From: Acephala macrosclerotiorum
Taxonomy: Eukaryota > Ascomycota > Leotiomycetes > Helotiales > Mollisiaceae
Reading direction: 5' to 3'
DNA: 15,378 nt
NCBI GenBank assembly: GCA_014904845.1
Contig: MU119680.1
Span: 1 to 15,378 of the forward strand
Made by a program: the position numbers and the translations under genes. The notes beneath the pieces were generated by a model that was not told the DNA's origin, did no database searches, and worked only from the letters and a program-made list of their open reading frames with translations. Of the stretch, positions 1-9,489 are shown piece by piece; the first letter of the stretch is position 1, and each line of letters begins with the position of its first letter.

Positions 1-1449
1 GAAATATATTTTTTATTAATATAAAAAATCGAAATAACGAAAAAATATAATATAAATATAAGAATATTTAATTTAAAAAAATAAAAAAAAATAAAAAAAA
101 CGTGAAAATAAAAAAGAAAAAAAAAGTAAAAATAAAACGAGAAATCGAAAAAAAATTAAAAATTAAAAAATAATTTATAATTTTTTATTATAAAAAAATT
201 ACGATTAATAAATATATAATAAATTAAATTTTTAAACGTTTAATTTTATATTTTGAATATAATATTAAAAAGCGTAAATTTGTAATTTATAAATATTTTA
301 TATAAAAATAAAATATATTATATTAATTTATATATTAATTTTAAAAATTAATAAAATTTTTAATTGTAAAAATAATTAAAAAACGTTAAAAATTCGTCGA
401 TATATTATATAAAAATTCGATTAAAAAAAAAATTAATAATAAAAAAAATATAAAAAAAAAAATTTAAATAATATAAATAAAAAAAACAATAAATAAAAAA
501 ATAAAAAATAACGTATTAAATATTTTATTATATAAAATATTTGTTTTTAAATTTTTATTTTTTAGATTATATTTTTACGAATATTAAATTTAAATTTATT
601 TAACGTATTATAATTTTTATATTGTAATTATTATATTTAATGTATTTTTTAATAATATTTTTTTTATTATTACGATTATCGTATTTAGAATAAATAACGA
701 ATTTTTAAAATACGAATTTGAAAATTTTTTTTTAATAAATATTTTTAAGAAAAATCTTATAAACGTAATAAATTATACGAGTTCGATAAATCTTTTAATT
801 ATTATATATTACAATTAATATCGTTTAAATTTAAAATATAAAAATTTCGTTATTAATCGACGTTTTAATATTTATTTTTAATTATAACGTTTATTTTTTT
901 ATTTTAAATTTGAAAAATATATAATAATTAATTAATATCGATTTTAATAATTTTTTTATTAAGAGTTATTAAAAGAAAAATCTAGAAAAAAACGAAATAT
1001 ATATATTTTCGAATTTCGAAATTTAAAAACTATAAATTAAAAAATAAATAAAATTGTTAATATTATTAAATAAAATTATTTTAAAAACTATTTTAAAATT
1101 AATAAAAAAATATTTTTTAAAATTATTCGCGTTTAAAAAAATATATATAACGTTTAAATTATTTTAAAATCGTTTAAAAAATACTTTTTAATATTATTTA
1201 TATATAATAAATTTTATTTCGAAAAAAAATATTTTATTTTTATATATTTAATAATATTTAACGTATTAAAATAATATTATTAATAAATGTAAATTTATTA
1301 TAAATTTTTATATTAATAATATAAAATAATTTAACTTTTATAAAAATAATTAAAAATAAATTTAAATAATCGAAAATAAACTCAAATAATTAAAATTAAA
1401 TTAAAATAATTTATAATAATCGAATATTTAAAAATTTTAAAATTTTTTT
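1..1449. other. AT-rich RIP-type desert, no gene
   Basis: This stretch is nearly pure A and T. The few C and G bases are almost all in CpG pairs: in 1-60 both C residues are followed by G. No open frame of useful length is present, and I see no RNA gene or ordered repeat. I compared it by eye with the reverse complement of the sequence beyond 12520 and found no convincing continuation of the inverted repeat that begins at about 1450. It is probably decayed transposon DNA of unknown type. Confidence 0.75.
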
Positions 1450-2455
1450 ATCGTTATATAAATCAAATTAATATATTATAAAAATTGTATTTTTTTAGTT
1501 TTTAAAATAATTTTATAGTTTTTATATATATTATTATATTATTTTAAAAAAATCGTAATATTATTTTTTTTAAATTAAAATATTTTAAAAATTTTAAAAA
1601 AAAATATTTATAATTTTAATATAAATATATATTTTTTAAAATTTTATATTTTTAAAAAAATCGATAATATAATTAAAATAAAAATATTTTTTATTAAAAA
1701 AATTAAATTTTAATACAAATAATTTATTAATTTTAATTTTTAAATTAAAAATTAATTTAATAATTTAAAAATACGCGTTTTCGAATTATTATTTTTAAAT
1801 AAATTTTATTTTAAAAATTAAATTTTATTTATATTATTTTTTTATAAAAAATTTTTTTTTTTAATTTTTATTCGAAATTTTTCTCGTTTATTCATTTTAA
1901 TAAAATAAATTTCTTTAATCGATTTTATTTGATTAAAATTTTTTATTTTAATTTTTTTCGTATTATTTTTTTAATTTAAAAACGATTATAAATAATTCGC
2001 AAATTGCGATTTTTAAAAAAATTAAAATTAAAATATAAAATAATAAAATAATTTCGTTTTTTAATATTATATTTTTTTTTTTATATTAAAAATTTTTTTT
2101 TTATATTTTAATTTTAATTAAAAATAAAATTAATTATTATAAATAATTATTATAAATTTTTTTTTTTTATTCGTTTTAATATTATATTTTTATAAATTAA
2201 TATTTTATTATAATTTCGTAATTTCGTAATTAAATTATTTAATTTCGAATAATATAATTAAAATAAAAAATTTTTATTAATTATTTTTTAATTTTCGATT
2301 TTTAATAATTTAAATATTTTTTTAATAATAATAAAAAATAAAATATATTAATCGTAAATAAACAATTTTTAATAAAATTTATTAAAATAATTTATTTTTC
2401 AACGTTATTTTATTAATATAAAAAAATAAAAAAATTTAATTATAAATTAATTATT
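1450..2455 (-). repeat. Inverted-repeat arm A, decayed repeat family
   Basis: The reverse complement of this segment matches 11460-12515 almost continuously. Examples are 1530-1600 against about 12360-12440, 1741-1800 against 12181-12240, and 2108-2168 against 11761-11820, the last with one mismatch over about 60 bases by eye. Shared CpG positions and shared junctions between A-runs and T-runs make a low-complexity coincidence unlikely. Small indels separate the copies, including an extra block of about 40 bases in the other arm near 11940-11985. Similarity weakens but probably continues to about 2580, close to the edge of the island at 2618. It is most likely a transposon copy whose coding content has been erased. 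The family is not identifiable. Confidence 0.75.
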
Positions 2456-2619
2456 TATAAAAATTTTTAAAATAAAATATATATAATTTTATTATATTAA
2501 TATTTATTAAATTAATTAAAATTTTTTATATTTTTTATAAATATAATTACTTTTTTTACTAGTTTTAAATTACTAAATAAAATTAAATAATTAATTAATT
2601 ATAATTTTATAATTATATA

Positions 2620-2636
2620 CATCAGGAAAAATTTTT
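2620..2636 (+). repeat. Left terminal inverted repeat of the island element
   Basis: CATCAGG followed by an A-run and then a T-run. It pairs with the right end at 3390-3408, with one extra A after CATC. It lies exactly where composition changes from AT desert to balanced sequence, which is the main support beyond the short match. Confidence 0.45.
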
Positions 2637-2644
2637 ATATGCTA

Positions 2645-2683
2645 ATTGGTTGCCAATAGTGCCAGCGGTTTGCCAATGGCGCG
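2645..2683 (-). repeat. Left subterminal GCCA motif cluster
   Basis: GCCA occurs at 2652, 2661 and 2672, spaced 9 and 11 bases, mostly in the context TTGCCAAT. The orientation is opposite to the motifs in the right-end clusters, so the two ends are arranged symmetrically. Further copies in mixed orientation occur at 2713-2717, 2734-2739 and 2750-2755. Repeated motifs spaced about one helical turn apart suggest a protein-binding array, probably for a transposase. Confidence 0.45.
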
Positions 2684-2951
2684 CGCTACGCAGTAATTGC
2701 ATGTCCAAAACTTTGGCGTCCAATGATAGTCGATTGGCAAGTGGGTCCGGGCCAATAAGAACATCAAAACTCTCGGCTCTCGGCGGCTGCAAACGGCTGC
2801 GCGCGGCCCTTAGAAGGCATCTATGCAGCCACACTTTAATCAATTGAGCCGCTCAGTCTCTAAGTGCCTCAATCTAAGCTCTCAATATCGAGCAGCGCAA
2901 CGCAACTACTCGAATGCTTAACTGGCATTTCTACGCGCGTAAACTTTGCTT

Positions 2952-2965
2952 GAATCGATCGATTC
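2952..2965. repeat. 14-bp perfect palindrome
   Basis: GAATCGATCGATTC is its own reverse complement and lies near the middle of the island element. It could be a dimer-binding site or chance. Nothing around it decides between these. Confidence 0.3.
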
Positions 2966-3244
2966 TACGATCAGATCTTAAATAGCGTTAATATTTTCAA
3001 TTTTTATTCTTATCCATTTGCATGATTTATGAGACGATAAAGATCTATTGGTCGGATAAGGCGCGGCCGCTAGTCTGCATATAAGTCTTGGCGAAGAACA
3101 CCAAAACTCAATAAGTTCTAACTTTATAGCTTAATATCTCAATGCGCGCTCGATAGATTTACTTGAAACTCTTGTAATAGACTAAATAAGTGCTATAGAT
3201 TATAAGTTTCAAATATTTAAGTATTTAGTTTTAAGCTAGTGCTA

Positions 3245-3281
3245 TTGGCAGTATTTTGGCAACATTGGCACCGAGCTGGCG
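3245..3281 (+). repeat. Right subterminal TTGGC cluster, first block
   Basis: TTGGCA or CTGGCG occurs at 3245, 3256, 3265 and 3276, spaced 11, 9 and 11 bases, all in one orientation. The reverse complement of this block resembles the left-end cluster at 2645-2683. The regular spacing of about one helical turn would place bound proteins on one face of the DNA. Confidence 0.5.
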
Positions 3282-3313
3282 CTATTAGCACTAGACCAAA
3301 ATAACCGGTGGCG

Positions 3314-3341
3314 CTGGCGATCGACTGGCAACTCATTGGCT
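3314..3341 (+). repeat. Right subterminal TGGC cluster, second block
   Basis: CTGGCG, CTGGCA and TTGGCT begin at 3314, 3325 and 3336, exactly 11 bases apart and in the same orientation as the first right-end block. A further CTGGCA lies at 3384, just inside the right terminal repeat. Together the right end carries eight copies within about 145 bases. Confidence 0.5.
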
Positions 3342-3361
3342 CGCTAATAGCGCTATTAGCG
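3342..3361. repeat. 20-bp perfect palindrome
   Basis: CGCTAATAGCGCTATTAGCG reads the same on both strands. Its right half, GCGCTATTAGC, also occurs at 3279-3289, so the half-site is reused in the same element. It sits 47 bases inside the right end, between the TGGC motif clusters and the terminus. It could bind a dimeric protein or form a cruciform. Confidence 0.55.
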
Positions 3362-3389
3362 CCCGTGTTTTTCGGCAAAACGACTGGCA

Positions 3390-3408
3390 AAAAATATTTT
3401 TTCCGATG
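3390..3408 (-). repeat. Right terminal inverted repeat of the island element
   Basis: Read on the minus strand this begins CATCGG, then an A-run and a T-run, matching the left end at 2620-2636 with one gap. The adjoining TA at 3409-3410 mirrors the TA at 2618-2619. Confidence 0.45.
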
Positions 3409-3410
3409 TA

Positions 3411-3554
3411 ATCGATTATTTAAAATTAATTTATATTTTTATATTATTTTTTTTATTTTATAAATATTATATATAAAAAAATAATTTATAATTTTAAATT
3501 ATAAAAATATTATTTTTATTTATAATATTATAATTTAATAATAATATAAAATTG
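3411..3554. other. AT desert between island and repeat copy C
   Basis: Pure AT-rich sequence with almost no C or G and no gene. Its reverse complement shows a vague likeness to the sequence just right of 4930, which would extend repeat copies C and D, but the complexity is too low to be sure. Confidence 0.5.
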
Positions 3555-3850
3555 TATAAATTTTTTAAAAAAAAACTTTATATTAAATAATTTTCAAAAT
3601 AATATTAATTACGTATTTTTTAATATATAAATAATTTTTTATTTTTTAATAATAATTAAATATTTTTTTATTTATTTTATTTATAAATTTATTTTACGTA
3701 TAATTAATTATTTTTATTAAATTAATTTAATTTATTAATTAATAAAATAATTTATAATTAGATTTTTTTATTTTAAAATTATTATTTTTTTATAATATAT
3801 ATAATAATAATAATAATTAGTTTTTTATTTTTTATTTTTAATTATTCAAA
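3555..3850 (+). repeat. Partial repeat copy C (same family as 11265-12515)
   Basis: This matches 11270-11560 in direct orientation. The clearest anchor is AATTACGT followed by a T-run and TAATA at about 3606 and 11327. A second anchor is an AATTTAATTTATTAATTAA block at about 3726 and 11435. It also matches the reverse complement of 4680-4930. Compared with arm A (1450-2580), which is inverted, copies A and C point away from each other on either side of the island element. The match fades beyond about 3850. Confidence 0.6.
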
Positions 3851-4679
3851 ATAAAAAAAATTTAATTTAATAATTATTTAATAACGTTTTTATAATAATT
3901 ATAATTATTTTTTATTTCGATATTTTTAATTTTTTTTTTAATTTTTTTTAATTATAAATACTGATTAATAATTATTTATAACGATTAATTATAAATTAAT
4001 AATATTAAATTTCGATCGTAATAAATATTATATATAATATAAATATATAAATAATAATTATATTATTAAAAATTATAAAAATCGAAATAAAAAAATTTAA
4101 TATACAAAAAATTATAAATACGTATAAATTCGTTTTTTAATTCGCAATTATAATAATATAATTTTATATTAAATAATTTTTATAAAAAAAATTTTATTAT
4201 TAAACGATTATATTATTTAAAAAATATAATATTAAAATTTATTATTTATTATATAAATTTTAAAATACTTTTTTTAATTATTTATTATTTTATAATATAA
4301 TAAATAAAAAAAAAATAATAATATTATAATATATTATTTTTAATATATTTAAAAAATTTAAAAAAAAAAAAAAAAACGAAAAAATTTAATTTTTTTATTT
4401 TTTTATTTATTATTTAATTTTTTATTATAAAATAATTATAATATAATATTTTATTTTTAAAAAATATATTTAATAAATTAATAAAAATATAATATTATTA
4501 ATAAAAATATTTAATATAATAAACTTTCGATTTAATATATAATAATATAATAATTATCGAATATTTTTTTTTTAATTTTAATATTTCGAAATTATTTATT
4601 TTAAAAAAATTTTATTTTTTAATATTCGATTTAATTGAAATATTATTTCGTTTAATTTTTTATTATTATTATAATTTAA
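3851..4679. other. AT desert, no gene
   Basis: Almost only A and T with scattered CpG. A run of 17 A ends at about 4376. I see no gene. Copies C and D flank this segment as inverted repeats, so it could be the loop of a larger palindrome or unrelated filler. Confidence 0.6.
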
Positions 4680-4930
4680 ATTAAAATTTATTCAATTTAA
4701 AAAATAAATTTAAAATTATAATTAAATATATTATAAAAAAACAATATATAAATATTTAATTATAAATTATTTTATCGTATAATTAATTATATATAAAATA
4801 AATTTATAAATAAAATAATAAAAATATTTAATTATTTTTAAAAAATACGTAATTAATATAAACTCTTGAAATTATTTAATACAAATAAAATTTTTTAAAA
4901 AACTCGAATAATTTTATTATAATATAAATT
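4680..4930 (-). repeat. Partial repeat copy D, inverted relative to C
   Basis: The reverse complement matches copy C. Both share an ATACGTAATTAATAT block (about 4846-4860; opposite strand of about 3602-3616) and a TATAATTAATTAT block followed by the same order of A-runs and T-runs. Copy D lacks roughly 30 bases present in C near 3710-3740. It is the third or fourth copy of one decayed family within this window. Confidence 0.55.
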
Positions 4931-6217
4931 TCAAATTTTCGAAAAATAAAAATAAAAAACAATATAATTTAAAAAATTATAAAATTTAATTTTCAATTTA
5001 TATAAAAATTAAAATTATTAAATTTTTAATTTTTTTTATAATTTAAATACAAAATAATAAATATTTATTAAATTATTAATTTAAATTTAATAATAATAAA
5101 ATAAATATAAATTTAAAATATAAATTTTTAAAATTATAATTATTTATTATAATAACGAGTTTTATATTAAAATTTCAATATAAAATTTAATAAAAATATT
5201 ATTACAAATTATAAACAATTTAATTCAATTAAAAAACGTATATTTTATAAAAAAAAAAAAAAAATAAAAAAAAAAAAAAAAAAATATAATTTTTTATATA
5301 ATTATTTATATATTTACAATTTATATAATTTATATAATTATAGTAATAAAAATTATTTAATCGAGTTTTATTTTTAAAATTTAATTCGTTATAAAAATAT
5401 ATTATTTATTTTATAAATTAATTTTTATTTTAATTATTTATTATAAAAAAAAATAATTACTCGATAAATTTTTTAAAAAAAAATACTATTTATAAAACTT
5501 TAAAAAATACGTACGAAAATAATATTATTATAATATAAAATTATTTATATCATATTATATTTTTTAATATTTTAATATTTAAAAATTTTTTTCGTTGAAT
5601 ATAATTAATATTTAAAATAAATAAAAAAATATTATATAAATTTGTGAATTTAATTTATCGATTGAAATTTAAATTTTTAAAAATTAATATTTTAAAAAAA
5701 TACTCGAAATTTCAAATAATAATAAAAAAAAAACTTTTTTTTTTTAATTATATCGAATTTTAATAAATTAAAAAAAAAAATATAATAAATTAAAAATAAT
5801 AATATATAAAAAAAACGAAAAATATTTGTATTTTAATTAATCGTTCGTTTTAAAAATTAATATTAATTTTTATTAAATTACGTATTATTTACGTAATACG
5901 AATTATTTCCATTATAAACGAAAAATATTAAATTTAATCGAAATATTCAAATATAACGATTTAATTAATTTATTAAAAAATTTAATAATTTCGTAATTTC
6001 GAATTAATATATAATCAATTTAATAAAAAATATTAAAATCTCGATTTATATATAATTATATTACGTTTATAATTATAATATATCAATTAATTCAAATTAT
6101 ATAAAATTTATAAATAATTTAAAATTTAATTAAATATTTTTAAATTTTAAACGGTTTTATTAATTTATTATTATACAAATTAATAAAATATAATTGTATT
6201 TAATAAAAATAACGATT
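4931..6217. other. AT desert with long poly-A tract, no gene
   Basis: No gene or ordered repeat is visible. The most notable part is the poly-A tract at 5249-5284. A few non-CpG cytosines survive near 5880-5920 and 6150-6250, so mutation here is slightly less complete than elsewhere. Confidence 0.6.
5249..5284. repeat. Poly-A tract
   Basis: Sixteen A, one T, then nineteen A. In a graveyard of mobile elements this could be the poly-A tail of a decayed LINE-type element on the plus strand, but simple expansion in AT-rich DNA is equally possible. No target duplication could be recognised. Confidence 0.5.
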
Positions 6218-6860
6218 GTAAAATTCTTTAATACGTTTTTGTTTCACGTATTAAAATATTTAATATTTTTATAATTATACAATTTTCGAAAGAAATTTTA
6301 AAGAATTTTCTTTTGAAATTATATACTAAAAAAATAATTTAAATTAATTAAATCGATCGTAATCATTCGATATAAAAAACGAAAATCTTAAAAAATATTT
6401 TTTTAATATAAAACTTTAAAAATGCGTTTTTATTTTAAATATTAAAATATTAATATATTAAAATCTTATTTTAATTTTATAATTATATAGTATTTAAAAA
6501 AAATTTTAAAATTTTTTTTTCTAGTAAATATCATCGTAATAAGTATTTATAATTAATAAAATTAATTATAATAATTTAATATAAAAAATGAAAATTTTAA
6601 AAAAAAAATTTTTAATATAAAATTCTATTAAAAATTCGTTTTTATTTAAAGTATTAAAGTATTTAAATATTAAAATAATTACGTAATTCTCGAAAAAAAT
6701 TTAAAATTTTTTTTTTTAAAATTATATAATAAAGAAAATAATTTAAATTGATTAAATCGATTATAATAATTTAATATAAAAAACGAAAATTTTAAAAAAG
6801 AATTTTTAATAATATAAAACTTTATAAAAAATACGTTTTTATTTTAAATCTTAAAAAATT
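6218..6860. repeat. Degenerate tandem repeat, period about 190-212 bp
   Basis: The same order of anchors recurs: a CGTTTTT block at 6234, 6425, 6637 and 6834 (spacing 191, 212 and 197), and an ATATAAAAAAYGAAAAT block whose final GAAAAT begins at 6381, 6590 and 6785 (spacing 209 and 195). Between anchors the order of runs is conserved, for example an AATTTAAATTRATTAAATCGAT block at about 6339 and 6740. So there are about three full units plus a partial one. The last G of one anchor is CG in two copies and TG in the middle copy, showing continued C-to-T change. It could be a minor satellite or internal repeats of a transposon. Confidence 0.65.
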
Positions 6861-9299
6861 TATTAATTTATCGATTTTATTATTCGATAAAATATTAAAT
6901 TATTATTTTTTAATAATTATATTAATTTCAAATATTTATAAAACGTTTAAATTAAAAGTTTTTAATTTAAAATTTAAAATAAAAATAAATTACTAAAATC
7001 GAAAATTTTATAATTTTTCGTAAAAACGTTTTTATATAATCTATAAAACAAAATATATATCGAGTAAAAAAAAAAAAATTCGTTCGTTAATTAATTTATT
7101 TATAAATCGATAAACGAATTTTTTTTTTCGAAATAAAAAAAATATTTTAATTTTTATAATAAATAATTCGAAAAAAAAAAAAAAATATTATTATTTTTCG
7201 TTTTTAAATTTAAATATATATTTTTTTTTTAATCGATTTAAAAAATTTAAAATTGTTAAAAATTTCAATAATTTTAATTTTTAATTATTAAATAATCGAA
7301 TTTGTTTAAAGTTTTCGTTTTTTTATTTTAATAAAAATTATTTTTAAAAAGTATTAAATATAAATTTTTTTATTTCAAATTACGAAAAAAATAAAAAAAA
7401 TAATATTAAAATAAAAAATATATTTAATTATTTAATAATTTATTCAATAAAAAATAAATTAAAATAAAATATTAAATAAAATCGAAAACAATTAAATAAA
7501 TAAAAATATAAAAAATATTTCAAAATATAAAAAACGTTAATAAAAATTAAATAAAAAATCTATAAATATAATACGTTTATTTTTTATAAATAAAACGTAA
7601 AAAATTAAAAATTATTATTCGAAAAATATAAAAATAAATTAAATAAAATTTAAAATATAATTAATTTAAAATATATAAAAAAAAAATACTTCGAATACAA
7701 AATCGAAATAAAAATTAAAAAAAGATTTTTAAAAACTAATAATTATATTTTTAATAAATAATTTTTATAAATATAATATTTAAATTGATTTTAAAAAACT
7801 TTTTTTTATCGAATAATACGAATAAACGTTTTTTAAACGATATTAATCGAATAATAACGAAAATAAAAAATATTAAATAAAAATAATAATAAAAAAATAA
7901 AAAAATAAATAATTTAACGTATTTAATTATCGTTTTAAAAATCGATTAAATTTTTGTATTTTTATTAATTTTTTTTACGAATTTAATTTATATTAATTAT
8001 AAATTTCATAAAAATAATAATTAATATAATATTTTTTTTTTTAATCGATTTATTTAATTCGTTTTCGATTAAACGAATAATAATAAATTATATACAAAAA
8101 AAAAATTTATATATATTATAATATTATACGTATTTAACGCAAAAAAATATTTTTAAATTATTATAAAAAATAAAATAAATTTTATTTTTTTAATTTTAAT
8201 TCAAATTCGTTTTTTTAATAACGAATTATATAATTTTATATATTAAATATACAATTATATAAGAATTTAAAAAAAATTATTAAAAAAATTTATAAAATAT
8301 ATTATATCGAAAATTTATATAAAAAAATATTATTAATATATTTTTTTAATAAAACTTTTTATTGAAATTTTAATAATATTATTTTTAAATTTTTTTTAAT
8401 TTATAATCGAATTAAAAAATAAAGTTTAACGATATTTTTTTATTTTAATATTTAAATTATTAAATTTTTTTTAAAAAAAATATTAAAAAATTTATTAAAT
8501 TAATAAAATAAACGTATTCGAATATTTCGAAAAATATATTTTATTATATTAATTATATTAATTAATTAATTAATTTTTTTAACGTTTTAAATAATTACGA
8601 ATATTTAAATTTTAAATTTAATTTATAAATTTTAATAAAACTTTATAATATTATATATTTTTAAATTCGTTTTTATCGTAAAATTTATTTTTTATTATTA
8701 TTATTAATATGTTTTTTTAGATTTTTATATATTTTTTTATATAAATTAATTCGAATTTTTTTTTTTTTTATAATTTTAAAATCTCGAAATATATATTAAT
8801 AATATTTACAAATACTTTAAAAATTTAATATAATAATATTATAAGCAAATAATTAATTTAATTTTTTAAATTAATTTATAGTAATCGTTTTCGTAATAAT
8901 ATAATTTTTTATTTCGTAATATTTATTACTGTTTTAATATAATAATAACGACGTTTATTATAGTTTTATTTTATTAATTAAAAAGTTATAATCGATAAAA
9001 ATATAAAAAAAAAAACGTTATATATTAATATAAAATTATATTATCGATAATTTTTTAATTTATTAAATAATTTTATTTAATTAAAATAAATTAATAAAAG
9101 TATTTTATTAAAAAAATATTTTTATTTAATTAAAAAAATAAATTTAATATTAATATTATTTTTTTGATTTTAATTATTTTCGTAATTAATATATTTAATT
9201 TTAGTTTTATAAATTATTAAAAAAAACGTAAATTCGTAAAAAATATCGCGTATAAATATTATTTATCGCTTTTTAATTTTATTTTATTATTTAAAATTA
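6861..9299. other. AT desert, no gene
   Basis: A long stretch of A and T with scattered CpG. I checked it for GC islands, palindromes and similarity to the repeat family found on both sides, and saw nothing convincing. No open frame of note was seen, though not every frame was counted. It is probably saturated transposon remains. Confidence 0.6.
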
Positions 9300-9480
9300 C
9301 TTATTACATTTGTAAACGCACTAAAAATAAATTTTAAAAATAATTAAATATTAATTTAAAAGTGTTTTAATAGAAATCGATTTCGCTAGTAATTATAAAT
9401 TTTCATTTAAAAAATACGAATATTGCAATTCTAATTTTATATCGACTATCGAATTTCTAAGTAAGTAAAAATACTAATTA
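9300..9480. other. Transition zone into the second island
   Basis: Non-CpG cytosines and guanines reappear gradually here, for example around 9306-9320, 9361-9366 and 9425-9470, before balanced sequence begins. This contrasts with the abrupt edges of the first island. It suggests that mutation spread into the flank of unmutated DNA instead of a recent insertion. Confidence 0.5.
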
Positions 9481-9489
9481 ATAAAGAAA

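Larger units (their letters stand above)
2618..3410. mobile_element. Candidate non-autonomous DNA transposon (MITE-like)
   Basis: A segment of about 790 bp with ordinary base composition interrupts the AT desert, and the change is abrupt at both ends. The left end reads TACATCAGGAAAAA. The right end, read on the other strand, reads TACATCGGAAAAAA, so the termini are imperfect inverted repeats. If the outer TA on each side (2618-2619 and 3409-3410) is a target duplication, the element is 2620-3408. A TA target with short terminal repeats is typical of Tc1/mariner/pogo-like elements, which is why I suggest that class. Inside the ends are clusters of a TTGGC-type motif in opposite orientations, resembling subterminal transposase-binding repeats. 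There is no credible gene inside, so mobility would depend on a transposase encoded elsewhere. Many non-CpG cytosines survive, so the element escaped the mutation of its surroundings. The terminal repeats are short and A-rich, so the class is uncertain. Confidence 0.5.

Noticed and set aside
2731..2760. Internal Pol III promoter boxes of a SINE or tRNA
   Set aside because: TGGCAAGTGG and GGGTCCGGGCC only loosely resemble A and B boxes, their spacing is far too short, and no tRNA fold can be drawn.
2622..2847. Overlapping open frames on both strands of about 65-73 codons at the left end of the first island
   Set aside because: They overlap each other antisense, include the terminal repeat and the GCCA motif cluster, and show no protein-like features. 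Chance openness in the only GC-balanced stretch nearby explains them.
3411..9299. Replication origin or centromere core inferred from AT content
   Set aside because: AT richness alone is not evidence. Apart from the repeat units listed, no specific origin or centromere motif could be recognised.
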